The translations under genes and the position numbers were made by a program. The notes below the pieces were generated by a model. The model was not told the origin of the DNA and did no database searches. It saw nothing but the letters and a program-made list of their open reading frames with translations. Positions 47,609 through 54,385 of a stretch of DNA of 64,000 bases are shown one piece after another. Source of the DNA: Woeseiaceae bacterium (GTDB lineage: Bacteria > Pseudomonadota > Gammaproteobacteria > Steroidobacterales > Woeseiaceae); contig JAJFKT010000010.1 of NCBI GenBank assembly GCA_021773075.1, positions 186,001 through 250,000 of the forward strand, read 5' to 3'. Every line of letters starts with the position of its first letter. Position 1 is the first letter of the stretch.

Positions 47609-49381
47609 ATGAGTGCAGATCAGTCGGTACTGTTCGGATTACTGTTTTTCGTTTTCGTGTTCCTGATCTGGGGGCGCTGGCGTTATGATTTGGTCGCATT
47701 CGTTGCGTTACTCATCGCGCTGCTGACCGGTGTGGTGCCAAAGGAGCAGGCGTTTTCGGGGTTTGGACATCCGGCAACGGTAATAATCGCATTGGTCCTG
47801 ATTGTCAGTCGGGGATTGTCTAACTCCGGTGCCATCGAGATCGTCGCACGCTACCTCGTGGATTCATCGCGAAAGCTATCGACCCATATCACCATCATGT
47901 CAGGACTGGCCGCGTCGCTTTCGGCGCTCATGAACAACGTTGCCGCGCTCGCACTGCTGATGCCGGTCGATATGCAGGCGGCCAAGAAGGCAGGACGAAG
48001 TCCGTCACTGTCGCTGATGCCGCTGTCTTTCGCGTCCATTCTTGGCGGCATGATCACCCTTATCGGCACGCCGCCGAATATCGTGATCGCAGAATTCCGC
48101 GGAGATGCGCTTGGCGAGCCGTATCGTATGTTCGATTTCGCACCGGTTGGATTGGCGTGCGCGGTGGTTGGCGTTGCCTACGTCGCACTGATTGGCTGGC
48201 GACTGTTGCCGAGCGCACGCAAATCGGTTGATTCCGGTAAGGAACTCTTTGAGCTCGCGGATTACATCGCGGAAGTGCGCGTGCCCGACGGGTCCACTGC
48301 GATCGGCAAACAGGTCAGCGACCTGGATGAAATGGCGGGTAAGAGTGATATCGAAATCATCGGGCTCGTGCGTCGGGGTCGTCGTATGCCGGGACTCGCG
48401 AGAGAGGTAGAAATCAAGGCCGGCGATGTTCTCGTTGTGGAGGCCAGCCCGGACAGCCTTGAAGAGGCATTGGGAAATCTGAATCTCGAGTACGTTGGCA
48501 AAGGAGAGGGGCAGCTCGGTGACGACAATCTGGTCCTGAGCGAAGTCGTCGTTCAGGAGTCGTCGCGATTGGCTGGCCGTTCTGCAATGTCCGTGCGACT
48601 CCTGTATCGCTATCGTGTCGCGGTGGTCGGTGTTTCCAGACGTGGAGAGCGGTTTAGTGAAAATGTCAGAAAACTGGATCTGCAGCCCGGTGATGTCCTC
48701 TTGCTGCTGGGTGCCGACGAGCGTTTGAATGACATCACCGGTCGTCTCGGTCTCTTACCGTTGGCTGACAGGGGACAGCGGGTCATTCAACGTGACAAGG
48801 CATGGTGGGCCGTCGGGATTTTTGCGAGCGCAATAATCGTTGCCAGCTTTGGCTGGGTTTACTTGCCGATCGCTTTGGGCTGCGCCACGGCACTGTATGT
48901 GCTGCTGAATATTGTTCCGATTCGGGATGTGTATACATCTATCGAATGGCCGGTCATCGTTCTGCTCGGTTCCATGATCCCAATCGGCGGTGCGTTGCAA
49001 TCAACGGGTGGAACAGCGTTGATCGCGGGTGGCATCGTCGATTTGTCGGCAGGCTATTCGCCGGTCGTCGTTTTGACCCTGCTGGTTATCGTTACGATGA
49101 CACTGTCCGATGTCATGAACAACACCGCTACAGCAGTTATTGCAGCACCCATTGCAGTTGATATTGCAACGCGGCTGAATGTGAGCCCGGACCCGTTCCT
49201 GATGGGTGTCGCCGTTGCAGCATCCTGTGCGTTCCTGACACCGATTGGTCACAAGAACAACACATTAATCATGGGCCCCGGCGGTTATCGTTTTGGCGAC
49301 TACTGGCGAATGGGCTTGCCACTCGAGATATTGATCATTGCGATTTCGGTGCCTGCCATCACCATTTTCTGGCCTATGTAA
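47609..49381 (+). CDS. SLC13/DASS-family anion transporter with two RCK_C domains
   Basis: A 590-aa protein of the divalent anion:sodium symporter type. Membrane helices flank a soluble insert holding two TrkA_C (RCK_C) domains (about 218-300, RVPDGSTAIGKQVSDLDEMA; about 305-390, VVVQESSRLAGRSAMSVRLL). Signature half-loop regions are MNNVAALALLMPVD and DVMNNTATAVIAAPIA (the SNT-like motif, here NNVA/NNTA), and the GTPPNIVIAEFR motif resembles GTPPN of ArsB/NhaD/CitT proteins. The substrate could be a dicarboxylate, sulfate or similar anion. Directly follows the amidohydrolase. Confidence 0.9.
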   Translation: MSADQSVLFGLLFFVFVFLIWGRWRYDLVAFVALLIALLTGVVPKEQAFSGFGHPATVIIALVLIVSRGLSNSGAIEIVARYLVDSSRKLSTHITIMSGLAASLSALMNNVAALALLMPVDMQAAKKAGRSPSLSLMPLSFASILGGMITLIGTPPNIVIAEFRGDALGEPYRMFDFAPVGLACAVVGVAYVALIGWRLLPSARKSVDSGKELFELADYIAEVRVPDGSTAIGKQVSDLDEMAGKSDIEIIGLVRRGRRMPGLAREVEIKAGDVLVVEASPDSLEEALGNLNLEYVGKGEGQLGDDNLVLSEVVVQESSRLAGRSAMSVRLLYRYRVAVVGVSRRGERFSENVRKLDLQPGDVLLLLGADERLNDITGRLGLLPLADRGQRVIQRDKAWWAVGIFASAIIVASFGWVYLPIALGCATALYVLLNIVPIRDVYTSIEWPVIVLLGSMIPIGGALQSTGGTALIAGGIVDLSAGYSPVVVLTLLVIVTMTLSDVMNNTATAVIAAPIAVDIATRLNVSPDPFLMGVAVAASCAFLTPIGHKNNTLIMGPGGYRFGDYWRMGLPLEILIIAISVPAITIFWPM

Positions 49382-49426
49382 GCCGAATTTTATGTAAACC
49401 ATCTGTCGCAAAAATACAGATTTCGA

Positions 49427-49459
49427 TGTCAAAAAGTGACAATTGCTGCTACTTGTCAC
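49427..49459. promoter_or_regulatory. Candidate enhancer-binding-protein site
   Basis: A 24-bp interrupted palindrome, GTGACAA at 49436-49442 and TTGTCAC at 49453-49459 with a 10-bp centre. It overlaps a second one, TGTCA at 49427 and TGACA at 49437. The centre lies about 108 bp upstream of the start predicted from the sigma-54 element at 49530, a usual distance for a sigma-54 activator. The activator's identity is unknown. Confidence 0.5.
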
Positions 49460-49529
49460 ACCGCAAAGTCATTCACGGATATTCAGTAACTTATTGAATA
49501 ATAAGAATATTCATCTCTCCAGCCTTGGT

Positions 49530-49546
49530 TTGGCACAGGCTTTGCA
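49530..49546 (+). promoter_or_regulatory. Sigma-54 (RpoN) type promoter
   Basis: TTGGCACAGGCTTTGCA matches the -24/-12 consensus (TGGCAC-N5-TTGC) at every key base, with the GG and GC elements 12 bp apart. It lies 37 bp upstream of the ATG of the 77-aa gene. AT-rich sequence between it and the palindrome (about 49470-49515) could take an IHF bend. Confidence 0.75.
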
Positions 49547-49582
49547 CTATTGCCTGTGACTGAACTAATTTCGGAGATCATC

Positions 49583-49816
49583 ATGGACAGAGCGACTATC
49601 CAGGATTGGACCTTAACCAAGGTGCAGTTAAGACTGGACGTGCGGCGTGAGGTGAAATACCAGGTCTATAGAGAAAACCATAAGCACTTTCTCGAAATGT
49701 GTAGCGCGGACGGCCAGCCTATTCACACACTCGAGTTGCCCGACGGCATGAAGCTCGATCGGACCAGCTACGAAGTGCTGCTGCGTTACGTGCTGCTGGA
49801 CGTGATTGCCGCGTAG
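49583..49816 (+). CDS. Orphan 77-aa protein under a sigma-54 promoter
   Basis: Starts at the ATG at 49583 (GGAG at 7-nt spacing): MDRATIQDWTLTKVQLRLDV, ending LLRYVLLDVIAA. It is soluble and charged, with no cysteine pair, signal or membrane segment beyond one central Cys; alternating strand-like and helix-like segments suggest a small alpha/beta fold. I do not recognise a family. A sigma-54 promoter lies immediately upstream. The last 31 bp overlap the 3' end of the convergent dipeptidase gene. Confidence 0.72.
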   Translation: MDRATIQDWTLTKVQLRLDVRREVKYQVYRENHKHFLEMCSADGQPIHTLELPDGMKLDRTSYEVLLRYVLLDVIAA

Positions 49817-51021
49817 TCCTGTACCGCTTGCCAGACTCGCAATAAATTTTCGCCGAGAATTTTCCTGATGTCTTCCTCGCTGTAGCCACGATCCAGAAGT
49901 CCCTGGACGAGCGTGGGGTAGGATGCAACATCCTTGAGGCCTATAGGCAGCGAATCGCCGACGCCATCATAGTCCGACCCTATTCCTACGTGATCGACGC
50001 TGGTCAAATCAACAACGTGGTCAATATGGTCGAGCACCTGATCGAGAGTCGCGAAAGGCAATGCCCCATTTTCTGCTGCATAAATTGCGGGGAATAATCG
50101 ATACGAATCTACTTCGGTGTACTCGGGATTGTCGATTAGCCACTGTTTGCTGGCGTCGGAACGTGCAGTGCTGTATTCGCGCGCCTCAGCTGTGATGAAG
50201 CTTGAGCCGAAGTTGATCTGAATGACGCCACCGCATTCTGCCAGCTTGAGGATCATCTCGTCACTCATGTTGCGCTCGAAATCCGGTGTGAAGTGTCGCG
50301 CGGACGAATGTGAGGCAATGGCGGGCGCCGCACTGATCTCCATGACCTGCCAAAATGCGTCGTCCGATACGTGGCTGATATCAACCATGATGCCAACGCG
50401 GTTCATTTCCAGTACGACGTCCTTACCGAAATCGCTGAGCCCATTCCATTGGTGGTTGGTGTCGTAGGACGAATCAGAGATGTGGTTCGAAAGGCTGTGC
50501 GCCAGCGTGATGTAGCTGATACCGCGATCATAGAAGTGTCGAATATTGGCCAGATCACCTTCGATCGGAGAGCCATTTTCCATACCCATTGGCAATGACA
50601 TGATGCCGGCAGCAAATTGTTCGCGTACATCTGATGGCGAGCGTGCGATGGCAAACTTGTCCGGTGATTGCGCAACAATACCGTTGAGCATATCAATCAG
50701 GGTCTCTGCGACTTCTTTCGATTTCCCTTCCGCCTCCAGTGATGCCGGTGTGTAAATCGACATGAAAGGTGCGTTAAGGCCACCATCGACGGCACGTGGG
50801 TAATCGAAATCACCGCTTTCGGTTGCTTCGGAGATATCCTCAGGTTTCGCATTCAGACGGTAGGGAACATCAATGTGTGTATCGACAATGATGCTATTGC
50901 CCGCGATTGTAATGGCGTCCGGTGCGGCTGCGGCGGTTGAGTCCACGGGTAATTCTGCCGATTCGTTGCATGCCGCTAGCAGGAGACTCGTAGCGGCAAT
51001 GACTAGTATTCGATTCATCAT
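49786..51021 (-). CDS. Membrane dipeptidase (M19 family), lipoprotein
   Basis: About 411 aa. The start is set at the ATG at 51021, which gives a lipoprotein signal peptide with lipobox LLAAC (MMNRILVIAATSLLLAAC). M19 (renal dipeptidase) features are the HxD metal motif IIVDTHIDVPY, the bridging-ligand region GMENGSPIEGD (Glu), MVDISHVSDDAFW (His), PAIASHSSARHF (His), and DHVGIGSDYDGV near the C-terminus. It hydrolyses dipeptides, including in some members those with D-residues. With the M28, DUF885 and amidohydrolase genes it points to a peptide-scavenging lifestyle. Confidence 0.92.
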   Translation of the reverse strand: MMNRILVIAATSLLLAACNESAELPVDSTAAAAPDAITIAGNSIIVDTHIDVPYRLNAKPEDISEATESGDFDYPRAVDGGLNAPFMSIYTPASLEAEGKSKEVAETLIDMLNGIVAQSPDKFAIARSPSDVREQFAAGIMSLPMGMENGSPIEGDLANIRHFYDRGISYITLAHSLSNHISDSSYDTNHQWNGLSDFGKDVVLEMNRVGIMVDISHVSDDAFWQVMEISAAPAIASHSSARHFTPDFERNMSDEMILKLAECGGVIQINFGSSFITAEAREYSTARSDASKQWLIDNPEYTEVDSYRLFPAIYAAENGALPFATLDQVLDHIDHVVDLTSVDHVGIGSDYDGVGDSLPIGLKDVASYPTLVQGLLDRGYSEEDIRKILGENLLRVWQAVQDYAAITSSST

Positions 51022-51092
51022 TAAAAATATTTCGCTGGTCGGTGGGGCCGAAGATTGTAACAATATGCTGACGATCGTAAAGGAGCAATACG

Positions 51093-51446
51093 ATGAGCAA
51101 CGACAATCCAGCAGCAGATGATGCGTATGTTGATGACAGCAAAACGGGTAAGCCGATTGAGGAAAATCTGAAATCGGGCGTAACCTGGATGCGTGGCCTG
51201 TTCATGCTAGTTAGCTGCGTTCTCGCCTCTGTGGCCTTATTCGCAGGCGGCGTTATCGTGGTACTTGGTTTCTTCTGGGTCTTGTTTACGGGAGCGGTTA
51301 ACGACGAGATCAAGGCAGTGGGACAGAGTGTCGCCACGTATATTTACAATATTTCTCGCTTCCTGACGTTCAATACGGACGAAAGGCCGTTTCCTTTAGG
51401 TGGTGCCTGGCCTGCGGGAATTGCAGCAGAGCAAAACGACGCTTAA
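51093..51446 (+). CDS. DUF4389 membrane protein
   Basis: A 117-aa protein with an acidic N-terminal tail, two membrane helices (about 33-75: GLFMLVSCVLASVALFAGGV, then VLGFFWVLFTGAVN), and the DUF4389 hallmark YIYNISRFLTFNTDERPFP. The family's function is unknown. Strong ribosome site (AAGGAG). Divergent from the M19 dipeptidase and overlapping the convergent 84-aa gene by 4 bp. Confidence 0.85.
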   Translation: MSNDNPAADDAYVDDSKTGKPIEENLKSGVTWMRGLFMLVSCVLASVALFAGGVIVVLGFFWVLFTGAVNDEIKAVGQSVATYIYNISRFLTFNTDERPFPLGGAWPAGIAAEQNDA

Positions 51447-51697
51447 ACGGATAATTCACGCTGACTGGGCTGCCAGTGAGCGAGGTTTACTTGTGCCGCG
51501 CCGACGCCCAGTCCGCGCACCCAGCGGGCTGCTGCATCCAGCGTTACCCAGGTCCGCACCTTGCCCTTTCGTGTTTCCGCAGTTATCGGGCCATTGGGCG
51601 TCCTTGCCTCGATGTGAAATCGAGCGCCGCTGGCAATTATATTGATGTTCTTGATGGCCCCTGCTGCGACCATAGCCTTCAACATGCGTTCATCCAT
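51443..51697 (-). CDS. Small ParC-like/partition-associated-type protein, partner of a ribbon-helix-helix protein
   Basis: An 84-aa protein: MDERMLKAMVAAGAIKNINI, then RFHIEARTPNGPITAETRKG, KVRTWVTLDAAARWVRGLG and QVNLAHWQPSQRE. The pattern resembles the small partition-associated (ParC-like) proteins found on plasmids and integrative elements, though I judge this from memory of the pattern only. It overlaps the preceding ribbon-helix-helix gene by 8 bp, so the two are one unit. This could be a plasmid- or ICE-derived module or a small toxin-antitoxin-like pair. Confidence 0.55.
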   Translation of the reverse strand: MDERMLKAMVAAGAIKNINIIASGARFHIEARTPNGPITAETRKGKVRTWVTLDAAARWVRGLGVGAAQVNLAHWQPSQRELSV

Positions 51698-51884
51698 TGG
51701 GAGTCCCCGGGAAAAGTTCGTCTTGTTCGGGAATCGAGATTCCGCTCTTGTCGCAATGCCGGCGAATCAACATCTCAACCATATTCGCGACGCTACGGTG
51801 CTCGCGAGCGGCAGCTTCTCTGACCGCTTCTTTAAGCCCGGGCTCGATGCGCAGGTTTAGTGTAGACACCTTGGTTTTCGCCAT
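51690..51884 (-). CDS. Ribbon-helix-helix DNA-binding protein
   Basis: A 64-aa protein with an Arc/CopG-type fold: a beta strand KVSTLNLRIEP followed by helix A (GLKEAVREAAAREH) and helix B (SVANMVEMLIRRHCDKS). Such proteins dimerise through the strand and usually repress their own operon. The start codon lies within an inverted repeat (51883-51925), a likely operator. First gene of the two-gene unit with the ParC-like protein. Confidence 0.8.
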   Translation of the reverse strand: MAKTKVSTLNLRIEPGLKEAVREAAAREHRSVANMVEMLIRRHCDKSGISIPEQDELFPGTPNG

Positions 51885-51925
51885 GCGTTATATTGTATAT
51901 TAGTTCGCTATTATTTGTAACGCAT
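51883..51925. promoter_or_regulatory. Inverted repeat upstream of the ribbon-helix-helix gene
   Basis: ATGCGTTA (51883-51890) and TAACGCAT (51918-51925) are perfect inverse copies 27 bp apart, with AT-rich sequence between (TATTGTATATTAG). The left arm overlaps the start codon of the minus-strand gene, so binding there would block transcription or translation. Confidence 0.5.
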
Positions 51926-52281
51926 ATTGCTACTTCGAGGTATTGAAACAGTCGCTGGCGTTGCAGTGTTACCGGAAGGCCGAAGCACCGCAGTTCTACG
52001 CGCTGGCGATTGCCCTTGGCACCTAATTTCAAAAGATCGCGAGCCCCGAAGACATCGCGAGCAGTTCTGGAATATCTCTTACTATCAATCATATAGCAGC
52101 TGTTATCGTACCTGCAGCACTGGGGCCCGTATGGGTTGTTTCGCATTCGGCTGTTTTCCTGGTTGGGGCCGGGTCGGGCGGGCGGCCGAGCGACCTGTTT
52201 TGTAGGTAGCTTCCGATATAGTCAGTTGCAATGCGTTGGAGTACAAGAAGGCGACCCAAAGTCGAGAAGGGAAGACCCAGC
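51926..52281. other. Non-coding stretch
   Basis: About 356 bp between the ribbon-helix-helix operator and the 34-aa gene. Open frames exist on both strands but lack ribosome sites or recognisable protein character. I see no repeat, hairpin terminator or known RNA here. Confidence 0.4.
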
Positions 52282-52386
52282 ATGGATCAGACTATATTCA
52301 TGATCTGCATGTTTTTTGGCGTTAGCGCTGTTGCATTGATCGCGTTCACTCTCCTCATGATCGTGCTAGGAAAAGTCGACGTCTAA
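52282..52386 (+). CDS. 34-aa single-helix membrane microprotein
   Basis: ATG at 52282 with GGGAAG about 8 nt upstream. The product, MDQTIFMICMFFGVSAVALI followed by AFTLLMIVLGKVDV, is one hydrophobic helix with a short polar end. No family recognised. It precedes the MOSC gene by 47 bp. Confidence 0.5.
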   Translation: MDQTIFMICMFFGVSAVALIAFTLLMIVLGKVDV

Positions 52387-52433
52387 CGTTATAGAATCTA
52401 ACAGGCAAAAGTATCCGCGGAATGGAGTGATGC

Positions 52434-53084
52434 GTGTTAGAGGCAATGCAACTGGAAAGTGTCAACGTCGGTGACGCTGCAACGATTAGTCACAAAAACG
52501 AATCAATCGATACCGGGATTTGTAAGCTCCCGATGGCGGGTCCGGTTCATCTCGGTGAGTTCGGACTGTTGAACGATACGATCGTGAATACTGAGCATCA
52601 TGGTGGTGCCGATCAAGCTGTCTACGCGTATAGCGCCGATGACTACGACTGGTGGAACAAGCAATCAGAACGCAGCTTTTTGCCCGGGCTGTTTGGCGAA
52701 AACCTGACCATTCGAGGTCTGCAATCCGACATGAATGTTGGTGACCGCTTACTCATCGGCGAGGTGGTTCTCGAAGCGACTTCCCCGCGAATTCCCTGCA
52801 GCACTTTTGCGGCGAGACTGAACGACTCGGAATTTGGAATGGCGTTTCGTCGCGCAGAGCGGCCCGGAGTGTATTTCAGAGTGTTGAATGGCGGCGATGT
52901 CTCGGCAGGAGACGCGATTACATTTGTTGCCGACAATTCCAGTGACGTTTCGATACTGGAGCTATTTCGCTTCTATTACGGATTACGACACGACGCAGAC
53001 GAAATGCAGCGTTTTCTTGCAGCACCTGTCGGGATTCGATTTCGAGAGAAAATAGAAAGTCGCTTGGCGGCTCTGCAAGCCTGA
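52434..53084 (+). CDS. MOSC-domain protein (YiiM-like)
   Basis: A 216-aa protein starting with GTG (GGAG at 6-nt spacing). The MOSC core reads VNTEHHGGADQAVYAYSADD, FLPGLFGENLTIRGLQ, and the conserved sulfur-carrying Cys is in SPRIPCSTFAARL. A C-terminal helical part of about 60 residues (ELFRFYYGLRHDADEMQRFL) matches the YiiM 3-alpha extension. Stand-alone MOSC proteins use molybdenum cofactor to reduce N-hydroxylated compounds such as 6-hydroxylaminopurine. Partners are unknown here. Confidence 0.9.
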   Translation: MLEAMQLESVNVGDAATISHKNESIDTGICKLPMAGPVHLGEFGLLNDTIVNTEHHGGADQAVYAYSADDYDWWNKQSERSFLPGLFGENLTIRGLQSDMNVGDRLLIGEVVLEATSPRIPCSTFAARLNDSEFGMAFRRAERPGVYFRVLNGGDVSAGDAITFVADNSSDVSILELFRFYYGLRHDADEMQRFLAAPVGIRFREKIESRLAALQA

Positions 53085-53095
53085 TCCTGGAATTC

Positions 53096-53131
53096 TTGAC
53101 TTTTTCATCCAGTGATATCAAAATGATATCA
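53096..53131 (+). promoter_or_regulatory. Promoter and 11-bp-spaced tandem operator of the SPFH operon
   Basis: TTGACT (53096-53101) and CAAAAT (53119-53124) are 17 bp apart and form a plausible sigma-70 promoter. Two copies of the palindrome TGATATCA at 53113-53120 and 53124-53131, with centres exactly 11 bp apart, cover the -10. That spacing is what Arc-type ribbon-helix-helix dimers use on DNA, and such a protein is encoded second in the operon. Confidence 0.65.
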
Positions 53132-53169
53132 AATTGACTGATGATAAGCGAAAAGAAAAGGAGAACGGC

Positions 53170-54039
53170 ATGATTCGCGAAATTAAGAGGACTATTCCCT
53201 CCGGCTACACGATGATCCTGGTCTTGCTCGTGGCACAGCTGAGCTTGGTGTACGTTGCTATCAGGGCATTTCAGGCACAAGCCATAGCGGTTTTTCTGGT
53301 ATCGGTATTCGCGTCCATTCTGGTTCTGATTTGCTGGGCCGGGTTCATGATGGTGCATCCCAATGAGGCAAAGGTTCTGCAGCTTTTTGGTAAATACGCT
53401 GGAACAACGCATGAGCCGGGGCTGCGATGGGCCAACCCCTTTTACGCGAAGGTGTCTGTGTCGACGAGGGTGCGAAATTTCGAATGCAGCACGCTGAAAG
53501 TGAACGACGCCAACGGTAGCCCAATCGAGATCGCAGCAGTCGTGGTCTGGAAAGTTTTCGACACCGCTGAGGCCTTATTCGAGGTCGACGACTACGCTGG
53601 TTTCGTGCAAATCCAAAGCGAGTCAGCATTGCGAAATTTAGGTACAACGTATCGCTACGAACCTCACGAGGGCGAAAATGTTGCGCTGCGAAGCAATCCG
53701 GTTGAGATCGCACAAGCGTTAGTGAAGGAAATTCAGGATAGGCTCACAACGGCCGGTGTTACGGTCATCGAAGCGCGGATTACGCATCTTGCTTATGCAC
53801 CGGAGATCGCGAATGCGATGCTTCGCCGGCAGCAGGCATCCGCAATTATTTCTGCTCGCAAGCAAATCGTTCGTGGTGCCGTTGGAATGGTGCAAATGGC
53901 ATTGGAGGAGTTGGATGAAAATAACATCGTCGCGCTTGATGAAGAGCGCAAAGCAGCGATGGTCAGCAATTTGCTGGTCGTTCTGTGCAGCGATGAGAGC
54001 GCACAGCCGGTGTTGAACACAGGTTCGCTCTATACCTGA
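53170..54039 (+). CDS. SPFH/band-7 domain membrane protein
   Basis: Starting at the ATG at 53170 (AAGGAG at 7-nt spacing), 289 aa. Two hydrophobic helices at about 14-55 ([20 protein letters not shown], then [20 protein letters not shown]) are followed by the SPFH domain: [73 protein letters not shown], and the helical [20 protein letters not shown] tail. SPFH proteins scaffold membrane microdomains. This two-helix type is regularly found next to an Arc-like gene in proteobacteria, as here. Confidence 0.92.
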   Translation: MIREIKRTIPSGYTMILVLLVAQLSLVYVAIRAFQAQAIAVFLVSVFASILVLICWAGFMMVHPNEAKVLQLFGKYAGTTHEPGLRWANPFYAKVSVSTRVRNFECSTLKVNDANGSPIEIAAVVVWKVFDTAEALFEVDDYAGFVQIQSESALRNLGTTYRYEPHEGENVALRSNPVEIAQALVKEIQDRLTTAGVTVIEARITHLAYAPEIANAMLRRQQASAIISARKQIVRGAVGMVQMALEELDENNIVALDEERKAAMVSNLLVVLCSDESAQPVLNTGSLYT

Positions 54040-54052
54040 TCTGGATTCTCGT

Positions 54053-54232
54053 ATGGCAGCAAGAAAATCATTTGCGTTGCGAATTGATTCCAAAACGCTG
54101 GAAGCAATGCAGCGCTGGGCGAAAGACGATCTGCGCAGTCTTAATGCGCAGATCGAATTCGTATTGCGAGAATCACTACGGCAATCCGGGCGCTTGCGCT
54201 CAAATGACACTTCAAAAGGCGAGGACGATTAG
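54053..54232 (+). CDS. Arc-like ribbon-helix-helix protein (59 aa)
   Basis: ATG at 54053, 13 bp after the SPFH gene. The product MAARKSFALRIDSKTLEAMQ, then RWAKDDLRSLNAQIEFVLRE, has the Arc pattern: a strand KSFALRID followed by helix A (KTLEAMQRWAKDDL) and helix B (SLNAQIEFVLRESL). It ends with an acidic tail. Probably represses its own operon through the TGATATCA pair at 53113-53131 (inference). Confidence 0.8.
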   Translation: MAARKSFALRIDSKTLEAMQRWAKDDLRSLNAQIEFVLRESLRQSGRLRSNDTSKGEDD

Positions 54233-54253
54233 CCGCGGTGTTACGATAGGCCG

Positions 54254-54376
54254 ATGAGTACGATTCTTCCTGTCGCAGGCGTTGTTCTTGCCCTTATTGC
54301 GGCAGGCTGCGTCGCCTTCATCGCCTGGGAACTCACGAAAGAAGCATCCCGCGACGGCGAATCCGACGACGATTAG
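54254..54376 (+). CDS. 40-aa membrane microprotein
   Basis: ATG at 54254, 21 bp after the Arc-like gene. MSTILPVAGVVLALIAAGCV followed by AFIAWELTKEASRDGESDDD is one transmembrane helix with an acidic cytoplasmic tail. It ends 9 bp from the convergent DUF3300 gene. Third gene of the SPFH operon by position; function unknown. Confidence 0.55.
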   Translation: MSTILPVAGVVLALIAAGCVAFIAWELTKEASRDGESDDD

Positions 54377-54385
54377 CAGTTGACC

